Source: Pegea sp. RAD2-039 (Eukaryota > Chordata > Thaliacea > Salpida > Salpidae). From it: a DNA stretch of 64,000 nucleotides. The translations under genes and the position numbers were made by a program. The notes below the pieces were generated by a model, which ran no database searches, was not told the DNA's origin, and saw only the letters and a list, made by a program, of their open reading frames with translations. Where the stretch lies: contig JAQGEQ010000262.1 of NCBI GenBank assembly GCA_034620365.1, forward strand, positions 62,001-126,000. Direction: 5' to 3'. Positions 1 through 13,429 of the stretch are shown here, piece after piece (positions within the stretch are counted from its first letter, which is position 1; the number at the start of each line of letters is the position of its first letter).

Positions 1-98
1 GTATTATAAATAGTTAAAACATACAACAAACATAAAGAATTAACATTTCTAAAAATTCAGATATTTATATCTGATTTTTAATGATTAGTAAGATTGAT

Positions 99-3000
99 CT
101 ATTCTATCAAAGAAGAACGGTATTTTGAGGGTATAGCATCTAGTAATGAGCTGTTTTTCAACCAGTTCTTATTGAAAAGACGAGCAAAATATCTTTGACC
201 AGTATCACATAAGCAAGTAACTACTGTATGACCAGGACCAAGATTTTTTGCTATTTGATAAGCTGAAGCAACATTTAAACCAGAAGAGGCTCCAACGTAA
301 AAGCCGTCTTCATGAAGTAGTCTATAAGTCTGTATAAGATTTATCACTTAATAAAAATGTTAGTTAACTTGCTTACCAATAAAGAATGTTAAATTATTTT
401 CAAGCTTAATTATTCAAATAGAATAGTTATTATTGAGAAGTTTTATGAATAAACAAACCATTGAGATAGCATCTTTATCAGAAATACAAAGAGCTTTATC
501 AATAGGAGCATCTTGCATATTACTTGTCACACGACCCTGTCCAATTCCTTCAGTGACTGAAGAACCCTCAGAACGTTCTATTTTGCCATGTGTGTACCAA
601 TTATACAAAACAGATCCCTACAAAATGATTGCAATATTTATCTATTTAATGGATTGTTGCAAATAATAGCTGTTTTTATAGAAAACAGAACATATGGTTA
701 AATACTTAAGGGTATCAAGTACCTCAGTTTAACATTAGTAGAGTGGAGAAAATAAAAACACTGCAAAGGCAAATTATGCGAGTTATAACAAAGTTAAGAA
801 TACAATAAATGGCATCCTTAAATATAATTTGTCATCAAATTATTCCTTTAGGAGAGGATATAGTTTGTCGTAGTGATGAAGACGAGAAAAAGATTCTAAA
901 TTGGGTTATATATATAATTTTATTTCTAGCTTGTTGACTTAAACAGGTGACATCAATAAGTATAAGATAACAAAGACAGAGTTACAGTCATAAGTTCAAC
1001 AACTTTCTTTTGTCACAAACTTCAGAAAAGTCAAATAACTTTGTTTAAATTTACTGAAAATAAACGAAATTATCAGAAATCATTTTGAATATCAATTTGC
1101 TGAAATCATTTAATTGATTTTCTGTAAAGTATTTAATCATTTAAATGATTAAGTTTAACAATTTTCTAGTAAGAATAAATTTATCTTTGAACAGAAATGT
1201 GATTTAAGTTTTTGCTATTGAGAAAATTCATTGAAAAGTAAACTAATTAGTGATATATTTCTAATTAAACAAAGCTTGATTTAGATAATTTAAGAAGATC
1301 AAACTGAAATATACCTGTGGATCAGCTAGTACTGTAAGAATATTTGGATTTTTTGATTTTAAATACATCGCAACACCTAAAGAATAAATTATGCAAGTCA
1401 TTAACTCAAACAAGGTGAAAGAGCAATGTACACAAACATATAATACTGATAAAATAGCTTCAAGCGTTTAGAGTAAATAATTAAAGTTAGTTAAATTTAT
1501 TTTATTACAACAAACTAACAGTATGGTGATATTAATTATCATATTTTATGTAAAATTGACTGAGAACAGCTAAAAATTTAAATAGTTATTTGTAATAGAA
1601 GTAAACAAACACACCTGCCATAGTTCCACCTGTTCCTGACCCAAAAGTCACAGCATCCACTTTTCCATCTGTCATTTATTCAGATTAAGTCAAAAATCTT
1701 ATTTTTTTCATAAAATAAATGATCTAAACAATTTTTATAATAAACATAAAATATTTGAATTAAACTTTTTGGTAAATAAATGAAATACATCTTCATTTAA
1801 GTTTACAGTTTTTACTTCAAAGACTTCAAACCTGTTTGATTCCAAATTTCAGGTCCAGTAGTTTCTATATGAGCTTGACGGTTTGCAACATTATCAAATT
1901 GATTTGTCCAAACTGCATTTGTTAGTGATTCAGCATACCTTTTAGCCTAATTAACAATAAAATAAGAAATATATTTATAAAGTAAAATTGAATTTTTACC
2001 TGGTGATTATAATTTTCAAGATTATCAAATGGTACAGCAGGAACAGGTCTTACATCAGCTCCTAACACTTTTAAAACATCAATTTTTTCCTGTAGTATAA
2101 AATATCTTTTTAGAAGCTAGTAATAAACTAAACTTTGTTAATTAATAGATAAAACTATTTACATAAAAATTATAATGAAATATTATGTCATTTAAACAAA
2201 TATTAAAGTAAATAAACCTAGATATCTACTAAGCAAATATTCTGCAAGTAAATCAATTTTGCAATGTTTAAAAGTATAATAATCGGTTTAATTACTAATA
2301 GAACATTAGATTAAATCTTTAAAAGCTACATAATGGCTTTTAACTTATAACTTTATTTCAATTAAGACCTTGTATCAAAAGTAATTGAAAAAAAACTATA
2401 AAACATCAAAACCTGAGACTGAGTATTTGGCATAAAGATGATGCATTTATAACCAAGTGAGTTACAAATATGTGCAAGTCCTATACCAGTGTTTCCAGCA
2501 GTACCTTCAACAATTGTTCCACCTTCTTTAATTAATCCTTTTTCTCTGGCATCATTAATTAGATATAATGCAGCTCTATCCTTTACTGATCCACCAGGAT
2601 TTAAAAATTCAGCTTTTACTAAGATATTACATCCTGTGAACATTAAAGTGATAACTATCAGTAAATGTATTAAATTAGTTAAATATTTTTAACTTTTTAG
2701 CTAATTTATTTATAGTAACAATAATTAAACTAATTATAAAAGATCATTTTAATTCACAATAATTAATATAGTTAGAAGAAATTAAGTTAGTTTAATATTT
2801 ATGAAAAAGATAATATAAAGTTGAAGATTAGTATAATGCAAGAAAGAAAAATATTTTTCAACTAAACCTGTTTCTTTGCTCAATCCTGAAAGTTTGATTA
2901 AGGGAGTGCTAAAAAAAGGAAAATGTTATTAGAGATCAGACTATTAAATATAACAAAGACAATATCAAATTCACTACAGAAAAAAACTTATAATTTTAAA

Positions 3001-3401
3001 AAATCTGAAACTTTAATCCTAAACAATTTCCATTTCAATAATTTCATTAATAAATTTTCACAATAAGAATCAGTTCATGGAATAAATAATAAATACATTT
3101 GTAATATATAGGTTGACAAAAATGTACAAACTTCTTACTTTCCTACAGTTCCATAAAACCCATCTAAAATACTCTAAAAAATATTAGATATATCTTAAAA
3201 GTTTTTTACTTAAATACAATTAATAAATTAAATAATAATTTTCTAAATTAAAATCTACTTGAGAACAAATTTTTTTTTAAATAGTAAAAGATATAAAAAT
3301 ATTTTAACAAGCCTTATAAAATCATTAAAAAATTAACTTACTGACGAGTAGCTTTTTGCTTCTATGTATCTTGTAACAGTCAACAGTTTTCTTGGATTCA
3401 T
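99..3401 (-). CDS. Cysteine synthase (O-acetylserine sulfhydrylase type), complete, 10 exons
   Basis: PLP-dependent beta-replacement enzyme; the family makes cysteine from O-acetylserine and sulfide. Exons on the plus scale: 3342-3401, 3139-3173, 2868-2908, 2413-2633, 2000-2089, 1832-1946, 1615-1668, 1315-1376, 459-617, 99-329; total 1068 nt, 355 residues, all phases agree. Visible motifs: PLP lysine in [10 protein letters not shown] (K63), substrate loop TAGNTG (90-95), phosphate-binding GSGTGGT (197-203), and ASSG (293-296) with the serine that contacts the pyridine nitrogen. The C-terminal part ([22 protein letters not shown]) resembles fungal and bacterial cysteine synthases. There is no heme-binding N-terminus and no CBS-pair domain, so it is not a canonical animal cystathionine beta-synthase. 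The start is the first ATG of exon 1. No transit peptide is obvious, so it is probably cytosolic. The exact acceptor substrate is inferred. Confidence 0.93.
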
Positions 3402-6400
3402 TATTAACTTTTACTTAATTACTGTGACATTAATGAATTAAAAATTACCTGAAGAGTCCAAGTAAAGGACCTAACAATAACTTAAATAATAAGTGAGTTC
3501 AAGTTGATTATTTGATGCCAATTTTCAAAACATTTGCAGCAATACCAAAATGTCTTTTAGCTAATGTTGTTTAGTTTGTTTTTCATGTTCGAATATTTTC
3601 AAACAGAATATATGATTCAAAATAGTCTGTTTATTTAGTATAGATTGATGAAGCAATTATTTTAAACTCTCTGTCATGTTTTTAGAAATAATGAACTTAC
3701 ACAGCTTTTTTTATTGCCTTTTCGATGTATTCAGTCTAGTATAACCAAAAGTAGATTAACTTAGTTTATTCAATCTAAACAAAAATATTGAACACAACTT
3801 CTTTTATTAAAAGTTTTATATCCTAGTATTAAAGTATAAAACTTTGTGATTTTTTATTCTTACATTTTACGTATTCAAAAATCATTAGGCGATCATAGTA
3901 ATAATTTGTATCTTTAATATATATACATAGTAACCATCAGGAAAAAAAAGCAAAAAATAAGTTTATTTTTAAAAAGCTGTGTTAATACATATTTTTAAAG
4001 CTTGTTTAGTTTAAAGTCTCATTTCAAAATTACAGTTATTAAATTTTGATAACAAAAAAGAATTCTTAAAAAATCTTCAAATATACTCTAATTTAAGAGA
4101 ATATCTTTCAGCTATACAAAATAGCTTATAACTATTTATAATATTTATAATTTTCAAATAAGTTTGCGATGCAATGATAAAAATTGTAATTTATCGCTAC
4201 AAAGATAAGAGAGGGGAATATGAAGATCTTACAGTAATTATATCTTACATAATTTAGTAAAAGTTAATAAATCAGAAAATTAAAACTGATAACTTTCAAA
4301 TATGCTTGAGAAATATTTTCATTCGATTTACTTTATTACCTTTTAGTAAATCTTTTTCTTTAAAGCAGCTGGTTAGTATGTGTCTGTGTTACATTAATAA
4401 TTCTAAATAATATACTTACAAGATTTAGTTCTCTTATTTTAATATTTTAAAGATAAATTGTTATCTTTGTTTCATGTGACACAAAAAAAAAGCTTAGTGA
4501 AGTATATTTTTATTATCATAATGTCAGCAAAAATAGTTTACTCAAGAATATCTATCGCATGTATAGAATTAAATTCTCTCTTATATTTTCATAGTTTTTA
4601 GTTAATGATGTTTTCCATCTGACGCTATAGTGTATTAGAGATTTCTGGAATATAAAATAAAAACATATTAAATTAATTTTTAAGTTGGTAATTTTTCTTA
4701 TTACAATTTTATGAAAATAAAAATAAGTCTTATTGCATTAATATTTATTTAAAGCATAATAAAAAATGAAAGTGTTTTGCATTTATACAAAGTTGGAAAT
4801 AATTTTGAATAACTGAAAAATACTTTATCAAATTTTTTTAATTAAACTAAAATGTTATCCCTCAAGCTCAGAAGCTTCGGGAAATTTGATTTGTTTAAAT
4901 TAAAGTATTTGAAGTCTTATATATCATTTAAAACTCATATACTATAGTAAAGTTATAAAAGACAGATTATTTGATAAATATTTTAAACAGTGGATTATTT
5001 AAAAATATAAATTTGTTAAAGTTAAATCGATTTGTAAACATATCAAACTTTGTTGAAAATCAGTCACAGTTTGAATACTTAATTTGTGAAATTACAAGTT
5101 TTGGTAACTTCAATTAACTTCGTTTTCATTCAAGTTTATAAAAATACAACAAACTGAAATATATACAAGCTTCAAAGTTAAAGGTAAAGGGAATTATTTT
5201 ACCTTTTTTTCATTTAATAAGCTGTAACACTTGTTATATTGAAAAATTCATATCATTAAAAATCAATAAGTGGCAGTAGGGGACTAAATATGAAACTAGT
5301 TTTTCGCCCTATTTACTTTTATTTTTTATATCGTTTTTCTGTTGCTTTAATCTTTTTAAGTAACATAAAAGCTTTATTACAAGACATTAACAACAGCTTT
5401 AAAAATAAAAGCAGTAATTGGTAAAGCTACTAAATATACTATTTTATTTTTATGGATTTTTATACCTTTTGTTGATTTTGTAATAACTATATCTTTGAAT
5501 TTGTTTAAAAGTTTATTTAAACAAAATGCTGCTGATATTTTATTAAAATCTTTTATTCTTTATAAAACTTTTTTATCCAAACGATTCTGGAAATTAATTC
5601 AAATAATTATAGAATAAATAAAGATAACTTTTAAGCAGAAAATTAAGTAATAATATCAACTTTTTTTCTTTATAGCTACTCAAAAATATCAGACAAAATT
5701 ATAATTTTTTTGTATTGGCTAATTTAGGAGATATAATTTGATGTTACATCTAAAGTTTTCTTCATGTATACAAATTAAATAAAACTTTTAAAGTTTTAAG
5801 CATCGTTATTGTTTGACATTTATGATTGCTTCCAAACTAAACTTAAATAATTTAAGTTTTGAATTTGTTTCATAAAAAATATATGGTCTTTAATGTTATA
5901 CATTGTGAGGATTTATTACTACAGTGCTTCTTCAATTGGTAATTGTTTCTTTAAAATTGTTCTTGTAGTTAATCATGTAGCTGTTGAAATTTACCTTACC
6001 AGCAAAAATAAGCTTTCCACCTTACTTATAATTATTTTCTGATTTCAAACTGCTAAGCATTTATGAAGTTTAAGTAGATAATTATACTTTTATAATTTGA
6101 ACTTTTATAATTCATACTTCCTTTTAGCTCTTAAAAGTTTATTTGATTTAATCATTATGTTAATAAATTTTTCATAAGAGATGAAATTACTAATCTTTCT
6201 CGGAACCATTTTCATTATTACAAGCTAAAAAATGAAAAAGAATAATCTAGTAATAAAGTCAAACATAATGCCAGAAAAATACAGTAATAAGAATAATACC
6301 TAAATATATAGGATGGCTTATGCTCAGGCGTGGATTTTGTATAGTTTAAGATGGAATATTGATATTACCTGATTACTCTATTGAGAGCTTAAAATTGTTT

Positions 6401-7059
6401 ATTTATAAACTATTTGGAAAGTTTGATCTTACAAAAACGAGCTCGTTAGTATCCTAATCTGTTTACAGTTTTGTAAATATACTTGTATATAGCTGCCGCT
6501 ATACCAAGTTATTTCTGATTTGTTGGTTAGCATGTTAGCACAAAATACTTTTAAAAATTATAATTTAAGCTGTGAAATATACAAGAAGACTTTATGTAGC
6601 ATTTTCAAGAAGTATTAACTGGAAATTAAAAATAAAACAACAATACACTAATGTGAGACGACTGACAGATAAGGTGGTATATGTTTTCATGGTAAGTGAA
6701 ATAAAAGCTATGATACGTATATTATGTTTTGATATATGTACTGTCTATAATGACATATAGATAAACATGGTGAATATTTTTTGTATATTTTTGTTGTAGA
6801 ACCACCATTTACAAGATACTGTCATATTAATCAATAACTTGGTAGCAAGAAAAGTTACAAAGCCGCAGACTTTGTCGTATTTTATCATTCTTTAACCGAT
6901 ATTGTATTTAGAAGAAGATCAAATTAATGTATATAAAAAGGAGAAAATATTTTGTTAAAGTTTAACAACAGAATTAAGATAAAAACACCGTTTAGAAGAA
7001 AATGAAATAAAAGACATGTTACTATAATGACGTTTTACTCATTTGTTCGAGCAAATCAA
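3402..7059. other. Intergenic, AT-rich
   Basis: No supportable gene. Around 3450-3475 the minus strand shows a possible 5' UTR exon of the cysteine synthase gene: a CAG|GTAATT donor, with a plausible acceptor just upstream of the ATG near 3410. The rest is AT-rich with only short chance ORFs. Confidence 0.5.
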
Positions 7060-7848
7060 TTATTCTGCATCAGTAGTTGCTTCCATGAAATTCTCATTGA
7101 GAGATGGCCGAAAGTTATCTACAAGAATTTGTTCCTTATTAAACTGTTTGTTAGCACCGAAAAATAATTTTTTCTCACTTATTTTCAGATACTGTTTAGT
7201 CAAATCCATCGGGGTGTCTCGTCTAATCAAGATATTTCTTTTTGTCTGCTTAGGAATTTCTTCTTTTGCTTAAAAGAATAATTGAACAAAGTAAAACCGT
7301 GTAGCTAATTTTATGTCTAATTAAGTTTTTTTTCTAGTGTCTTCATTAAACAGTTTGAAAAATCAATTTGTAGTATTGAAGAAATTTTCTGTTTTAAAAT
7401 AAATGTTTTTTTGCCTTTTGATTTACAACTTGTTCAGAAGGTGCTGATAAAATAAATTTGTCATAAAAATTAAAAAAACGTTTGCTTTAAAATAAATAAA
7501 TTCAGATGAAGAAAACCTTTTAGAATACAATTTGTCTATTTGCACTTTTTTGTTTAACGAATTTCTACTCATTTTATCATTGTATTTCTACTTATTCGGT
7601 AAGAATATTTCTATTAGTATAAATTACCTTTTTTAGCTTCTTTCATTTTTTTTGGTCGTTCTTCTGAAGTATGCAAAAGAGACGGATTTTCTAAAAATAA
7701 CTTTGAATGTATACTACAAGTTAAATGAAATTATATTTCTAAAGAATAATTTTAGAAATTATATTGACTCAAATTTAAGCTATTCATTTTTGACCTTTAG
7801 CTCTATATACTAACCAGGCGCTTCAGGTTTTTCACGAGCCTCTGCCAT
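7060..7848 (-). CDS. Unknown small basic protein, 101 residues, 3 exons
   Basis: Not recognised. Exons 7815-7848 (starts MAEAREKPEAP), 7628-7690 (NPSLLHTSEERPKKMKEAKK) and 7060-7268 (ends FMEATTDAE and stop). Donors are G|GTTAGT and G|GTAATT; acceptors are TTTTTAG and TTTTAAG. Phases 1 and 1 join cleanly, and the total is 306 nt. The N-terminal half is rich in Lys, Glu and Pro and probably disordered; the C-terminal half carries a more structured-looking segment (LTKQYLKISEKKLFFGANKQ). There is no signal peptide or membrane span. A possible extra exon near 7420-7450 (APSEQV in the same phase) could give another isoform, but its downstream phase does not match. The gene sits alone in a long AT-rich interval. 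It is supported by splice logic and protein-like composition only, without homology. Confidence 0.6.
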
Positions 7849-10800
7849 TTGAATATGATAGTTCAAAACTTAAAGGTGAAAATTCTCTCTTTTATCGTTC
7901 TGCTTGACTTAACTACAACAAGAAAACACAAGTAAGCAACTAGCCTATTTAAGATGCGCGTCATTTGAGGAGTAAACCCGTCTTGGTATTTTATTGATTT
8001 TTCTAACTTTCATGACAAAGCTATTGTTCTAAAAAATCGTAAAACTTTTTGGAATATTTAAATTTATTTGAAGCTTCTTTAATTAAAAAAATTGGTATGT
8101 TTTTAAGAAGCAATAAACTGTGTTTGGAACCGATTCAAAGTGCTTAAATTTTTTCAGATTTCGTTTTATGAACAAAATTAAGAGTAAAATGTGGATTTAG
8201 ATATTTATTCAAAAAATTGCGTTATACTTGATGTACAGAATATGCCAAAAATAATATTTTTAGAAGTGTTTTGTGTTTACTTTATCAACTAATATTTTCT
8301 AGAAACATTTAAAACTAATAGTTTCAAAAAAGTAAAAACATTAAAAATTAATAATTAGTAATCAAGAAAACTACAAAGTAAGTCTAAGAAATAAAACTAT
8401 TTTTTCATTAGAATTAAGAATTTTGCTTATGTTTAAAGAAAGAAAAACTAATATGTCACTGCACCGAAGGCACAAACTTCTGAATTGTGCAAACAAGTTT
8501 ATTGACTTTCATTTTTTTATTATTCGATAAATAACTTAATAAAACTTTGTAATACCAATTTAGTTTGTGTTCTAAAATCATAAAAGTTTTTACTTAAAAA
8601 CTGTAGGTGCCTTGAAAATTCCTAATATTAAAGTGTAAGATCAAAACTTAGCAAATAACTTTTTGAATGAAAACTGAATTTACAAATTGTGTTTACAACT
8701 GACTGAGATAATGTTGAGAATTCTAATTAATTTTGGTTCATTTTTCATTAAACGAAAATTCAAATTATAAGCTACAACTCATAAATTGATTTCTTTACAA
8801 TAGGTGTTTTATAGAAATAATAGTTAAAGTATAGTTAAAGTTAAAGCAATATTTTTTTTATTATTTTTTTAATATTTTTATATTTTTCTTAATTATTTAT
8901 GAAGTAACAAACTTAAAATCGTTTGTTTATACTCACAGCTTAATGCTTGAAATTGAAGAAAAGTTTTCCAAATTCCAATTTTCCAAGTACCAAAAATTAA
9001 AAGCTGATAATAATCATTTAATGCTAATATTAAAATTTAAAACAATTTTTGAGCAGAAAGCTTTTAAGAAGTAGATTAAAAAATACAAGTTTACCTCATG
9101 AATTGTTTCCTAGCTTTCTAATTTTTATGTAAAGTTTTTTTATGTTAACAACTTGGCATTTATCGTCAAAAAAAGTTAAGTAAAAAAGCTAATCAAAGTT
9201 AAAATCTTAAACAGAAAAGCAAGTCCAAAAAATAACTCTAATCTTTTTATTGAATAATTTTTTCTAATAAATCAAACTCATTGACTGCAATACAAAAATA
9301 TCAAATGTAAAAGAGGAACAGAACTCAACATTTCTGGCTCAATACTTTTATCTAATTATGATCACAAAATCGATTCAAACTTTTATCAACTTTTTTATAT
9401 TCTATTTAAATTGGTAATTGCAAAATGAAAAAAAAAATGATTTTAAAACTTGTATAAATTTTTTGAAATTTAATAAAGCTTCAAATACTTTTTCACAACT
9501 TAATGAAGCATGCAACATGATATAGGTCAAAGTGTACAAATAATTGCCCTGTTAATTCCAAAGATGAAGAGCCAAAAACAAGTTAATCGTGAAACAAAGA
9601 AAAAAAACCTCAATTAGTTTGATTGAAAACTTACTAAAAAAATCGAATTACCTTCTAAAAAATAAAAATCCTTAATCATAAAGGACTTCCAGACAGCTTG
9701 ATAATGTTTTACCCTAGCTTAGAAACGCTTTTTGTCTTGATTAAAGTTTTATCAAAGTAGAAAGCATACGATAAAAGTTTTAGAAAAAAAATTGAGCAAG
9801 ACTGTAAATAAACATTACTTTCAGTAAGGTTAACGCTATTTAAAGATTTTTTTTCGCGTCCCTTCAAAATTTCTTTTATCTTTAGTATTTTGTAAAAAGA
9901 AACAACAAAAGTTTTTGGAAGAAGTTAACATAAACATAGAACAGAGACAAATTGATCAAATATTGTTCAAATGAACAACCATGTACATAAATACGATGAG
10001 ATACAAATTATTAATTAATAAGCATATTAAATTCTATTTTCAATCTTGTAAACAGCGAATTATAAAGATCTAAACTGTAACCTTTAATAATTACCAAAGG
10101 TATTACTGAATACTATTCATGCTCAATGTTTTTGTTAAAGATAAAATCAAATATTTGCTGTTTAAATTTGAAACATCTTACAAACACTAGATCTGCAACT
10201 AGAATTAAAGAACAACATTTTTCATAACGGAGCATAGTCATTTGTTTCTTCTTATACAAACACGTTTAGAGATCTGCTTTTTATCTATTTTTCTAGTTGT
10301 TAGCTTCCTTGTGAATTATATAATTTCTCTATTGATGTTTAGATGAGCCTACTTATTTCAGTAATATAATAAAAATAAAATAAATTCTGACAACTTTTTA
10401 ATCTTTTCTTAGAAAATATACTTAGTTCACTTAAACATTAAAACATAAACACATTATGACAGTATTGAAATATATATAAAATATGTAACAGTTTGTTCCT
10501 TTATAAATATTCCTTAAAAATGTACAAACTATTTTTGTCTCATAAATGAATATTAAAATTATTTGAAAACTTATTTGATTTGTTTTTCATAAAAAGCTTC
10601 AAGAAAGAGTTGATTTTTCATCAGTAGTTTTTCAAGCACATTAAAATGTAAAAAAAAGTGTAAAATCTCAGGTTACACATCGCTGTTTAAATTTTATTGA
10701 TATAAAGATTTATTTAATGCTTACATTGAGGTCATATGTGATACGACAAGATAGATATAAAAGTATCACGTGACAGCCATAATCAATACGTATAAGACAT

Positions 10801-13084
10801 GATGATAGATCATATATATTTCTATTATATCAGAGATAAACACACATTTATTCATTAAAAAATTGTTCATAAGAGAACGAAGTTGAATAAGTTAGTTTTA
10901 TTGCTCGTGGTTATGCTTTAGCATGTTTTACATCAGCTCAGCTTAAATTTATTTACGGAAAGAACTCCATTCACTAGACAATTTTTTGAACGGTGCTTAA
11001 TGAAATTATAAACCTTCTATTTAAATGACATTCACAAATTTAAAACTTTCCTATACTGATTAAAATAAATATAAAGTGATCGAAAATTTGTCAATCAAGC
11101 GTCACAAAAGAAAAAAAATCTAAACTGTTCAAGTTTCTAACAAGTCATAAAAAGTTTTTATGATTTCTATGAATCAGCTAAAAAAATTTGTCGCTTAAAA
11201 CTTTTTAGCGGAAGCTATTTTTAATCTTTTTCAGAAAAACAGAAAACAGAAAACAAATTTGAAAACATAAAAGTGAAAATTGAGTTCATTTAGCTGTTAT
11301 GAGCTCTGTAAAGTTGTTGTGAACTGTCTATAAGAGGCGTGTTGCTTTCACTGATTATATTTGTATCGAACTTTAAAAATATTGTCATGATCAAATTTAC
11401 TAGAAGCTTAATGTCAAATAAAAAATCGTTGTGTTTATACACTAAACTGAATAAAATATGCTTTCTATGGTTTTTACATAACGTTATCGCACTTTTACAA
11501 GTATAATTCAAACAGTTTTCAGTTTTACATCCAAACTATTCAAAGTTTAATTAACTACTTAACGAAGAAGACAGTTTGCTTAAATATCTACTCATAATAA
11601 AAAACATATAAAATTAAAGAAAATCAAATTAATGAAATAAAAAAATCTCTGCAAACTTGTTTAATTTAATATTCTAGCTTTAAATTGCAGCAAATAAACA
11701 TTAGAAAATACCACCGGAGACAGCGCCGCATAGTGTTGAGATTTACACTTTTTCTTTATGTTGATGTTTGCCAGTGTGTATATGCATTAAACAAGGAACT
11801 ATCTGGAACTTTTTTCTTTTTTTACTAAGAAAGAAAATATTTTGACTGAGGAATACAAATAAATGCTTCACAATTTAAAACTTTGTATTTTAGTTCATTT
11901 CTTAAAATAACAAGTAACTAGTTTTTCTTTTTGTCATTTTGATTAATTTTCTGTTTAAAATTTGATCTATCTTACTCATACTTACGTTAAAAACAAATCG
12001 GTTTTAAAGACATAACCTTTAAAAGCATTTGGTGATTTTGTTTTTAGATAAACATTTTTAGCTCAAACTCGTACCTTTCTTTATCTAAATATTTTATAAA
12101 GAATATTAATATTTTAAATTTAAAGATTTAAAATTTTTCTAAATATATTTGTAAAAACTTATTTTTGTTATTTTGAACATGATGCTTGATGCTAAACCTT
12201 TAAATTGCATTGATTAATCTATTAGTATAAAATACACTTTACCGATAAAAATAAATCTTGTTAAATTACTTTTTAAATTACTAGTTACATATATCTTCAA
12301 AGGTTAATTTCTTTGCTATAATATTTGAAAACTGCTATTTCTATAATAAAGTAAGATATTCTATATAACTCAATTAAATTATATGAAAGTTAAATTCACA
12401 ATGTAGTAGATATTACTCTATATTAATTTAATTCATTATATATACTTTATCGAATTTCTTTAACAGTTTTTTTACAAACTTTATATGAAATTGATGTTGA
12501 TAAATTTGAAATGAAAGTAAGTTTTTTGATTTGTCCAATTTAAACGTTTTCTAAGTATTTTTATTTTAGCTTATAATAAAAGTTTTGTTTAAATCAAGTT
12601 TTAGTCAAATAATTTGTAATATGCCCTATTATTATAAAATTAATATCAACCACTTTAAAACTGGATATTTTTAAGATGGTATTTTTCGACTCAGCTGTTT
12701 AAGATTTCAACTATAGTTTTAAGTATTTTAAAGAACCCAAAAGACCTTATTGAAAGCAACTATATATTTTTTGTTTTACAAATACTTCATTCTATCGTTA
12801 CTTTGACAAGAAAGTTTCAATTTTCTGCTTTATTCATATAAAAATAATAATTATAGTTAGTTTAATAAGTAAAACTAATATTTAAGCTTAACAAGTCAAA
12901 GTTCAATGATAAATTATTAAAGAAACTGATTATAATGTTAATAGTAATGTAAATGTAATGTTCTTGACTTAGTTAGAAAACTCAAATCCTAAAAGTATAT
13001 AACTGATATGTAGATTTTTATTTTCTTACAAATTATTCTTCATATGTTTACTAATCAAACAAATAATGTTTTTATGTAACTCAA
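7849..13084. other. Intergenic, AT-rich, with short coding-like relics
   Basis: No supportable gene. Two short stretches read like protein but are interrupted: plus strand about 10870-11010, where one TAG splits an otherwise open frame (it includes LFTERTPFTRQFFERCLMKL), and minus strand about 11660-11790. Both are too short and isolated to call genes. Confidence 0.4.
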
Positions 13085-13429
13085 TTTAGGCGTTTAGGGC
13101 AGAAATTATGGAGATTCACTTGTTGCCTATGTAGAAGAATCCCCTTCCACGTCAAAAAGGTATGCAGCGGAACAGAAGTACTGATGCAGCTACGCCCAGT
13201 TGGCGTCGCAGGAGCTTCCAGGACAACACTGAGTTGAGTTGACAAACTGCTTACGAAGCTTCAACTTTAAATTGAAGTTTTGTGTTTCCTTGAAGTTTGT
13301 CACTAACCAGACTAACAAGGATCCTTCCCGGTCTTATGAACTTTTTGTTGTCGCTCTGTGCCATGCTGAGCTTGAGTCTGAGACCTTTGGCGTGTCAGGT
13401 GAGCGTGATAACCGCTGCACTATAAAAAC
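13085..13429 (-). mobile_element. tRNA-Val-derived SINE, degenerate
   Basis: A GC-richer island in AT-rich DNA. Read on the minus strand from 13429 it matches the layout of tRNA-Val over about 72 nt. The A-box region is TAGTGCAGCGGTTATCAC, then comes an anticodon loop CTGACAC (GAC, Val), then CAAAGGTC. A decayed B box (GACTCAAGCTC) lies at the correct distance, differing from the consensus mainly by transition-type changes. The anticodon stem is mispaired, so this is not a working tRNA. An unrelated GC-rich body of about 270 bp follows to about 13085, including a GGGCGTAGCTGC segment. A tRNA head plus a body is the structure of a SINE. The left end and any target-site duplication are not clear. 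The 70-residue plus-strand ORF across it is not a gene. Confidence 0.65.
13358..13429 (-). pseudogene. tRNA-Val-like head of the SINE (non-functional)
   Basis: The head keeps the internal RNA polymerase III A box and a mutated B box. The anticodon position reads GAC. The acceptor and anticodon stems do not pair, so a functional tRNA is unlikely. Confidence 0.55.

Noticed and set aside
433-666. A plus-strand ORF, and a similar one at 2489-2692
   Set aside because: Both are shadows of cysteine synthase exons on the minus strand.
99-3401. Calling the enzyme cystathionine beta-synthase
   Set aside because: No heme-binding N-terminus and no C-terminal CBS pair; the motif set and C-terminal sequence fit cysteine synthase better.
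3540-3900. Possible three-exon minigene on the minus strand (exons near 3875-3890, 3700-3735 and 3520-3565)
   Set aside because: The phases can be made to match (ending HFGIAANVLKIGIK) but the product is only about 31 residues and the splice sites are weak.
5290-5424. A 44-residue plus-strand ORF with a hydrophobic start
   Set aside because: T-rich DNA produces such peptides by chance; no other support.
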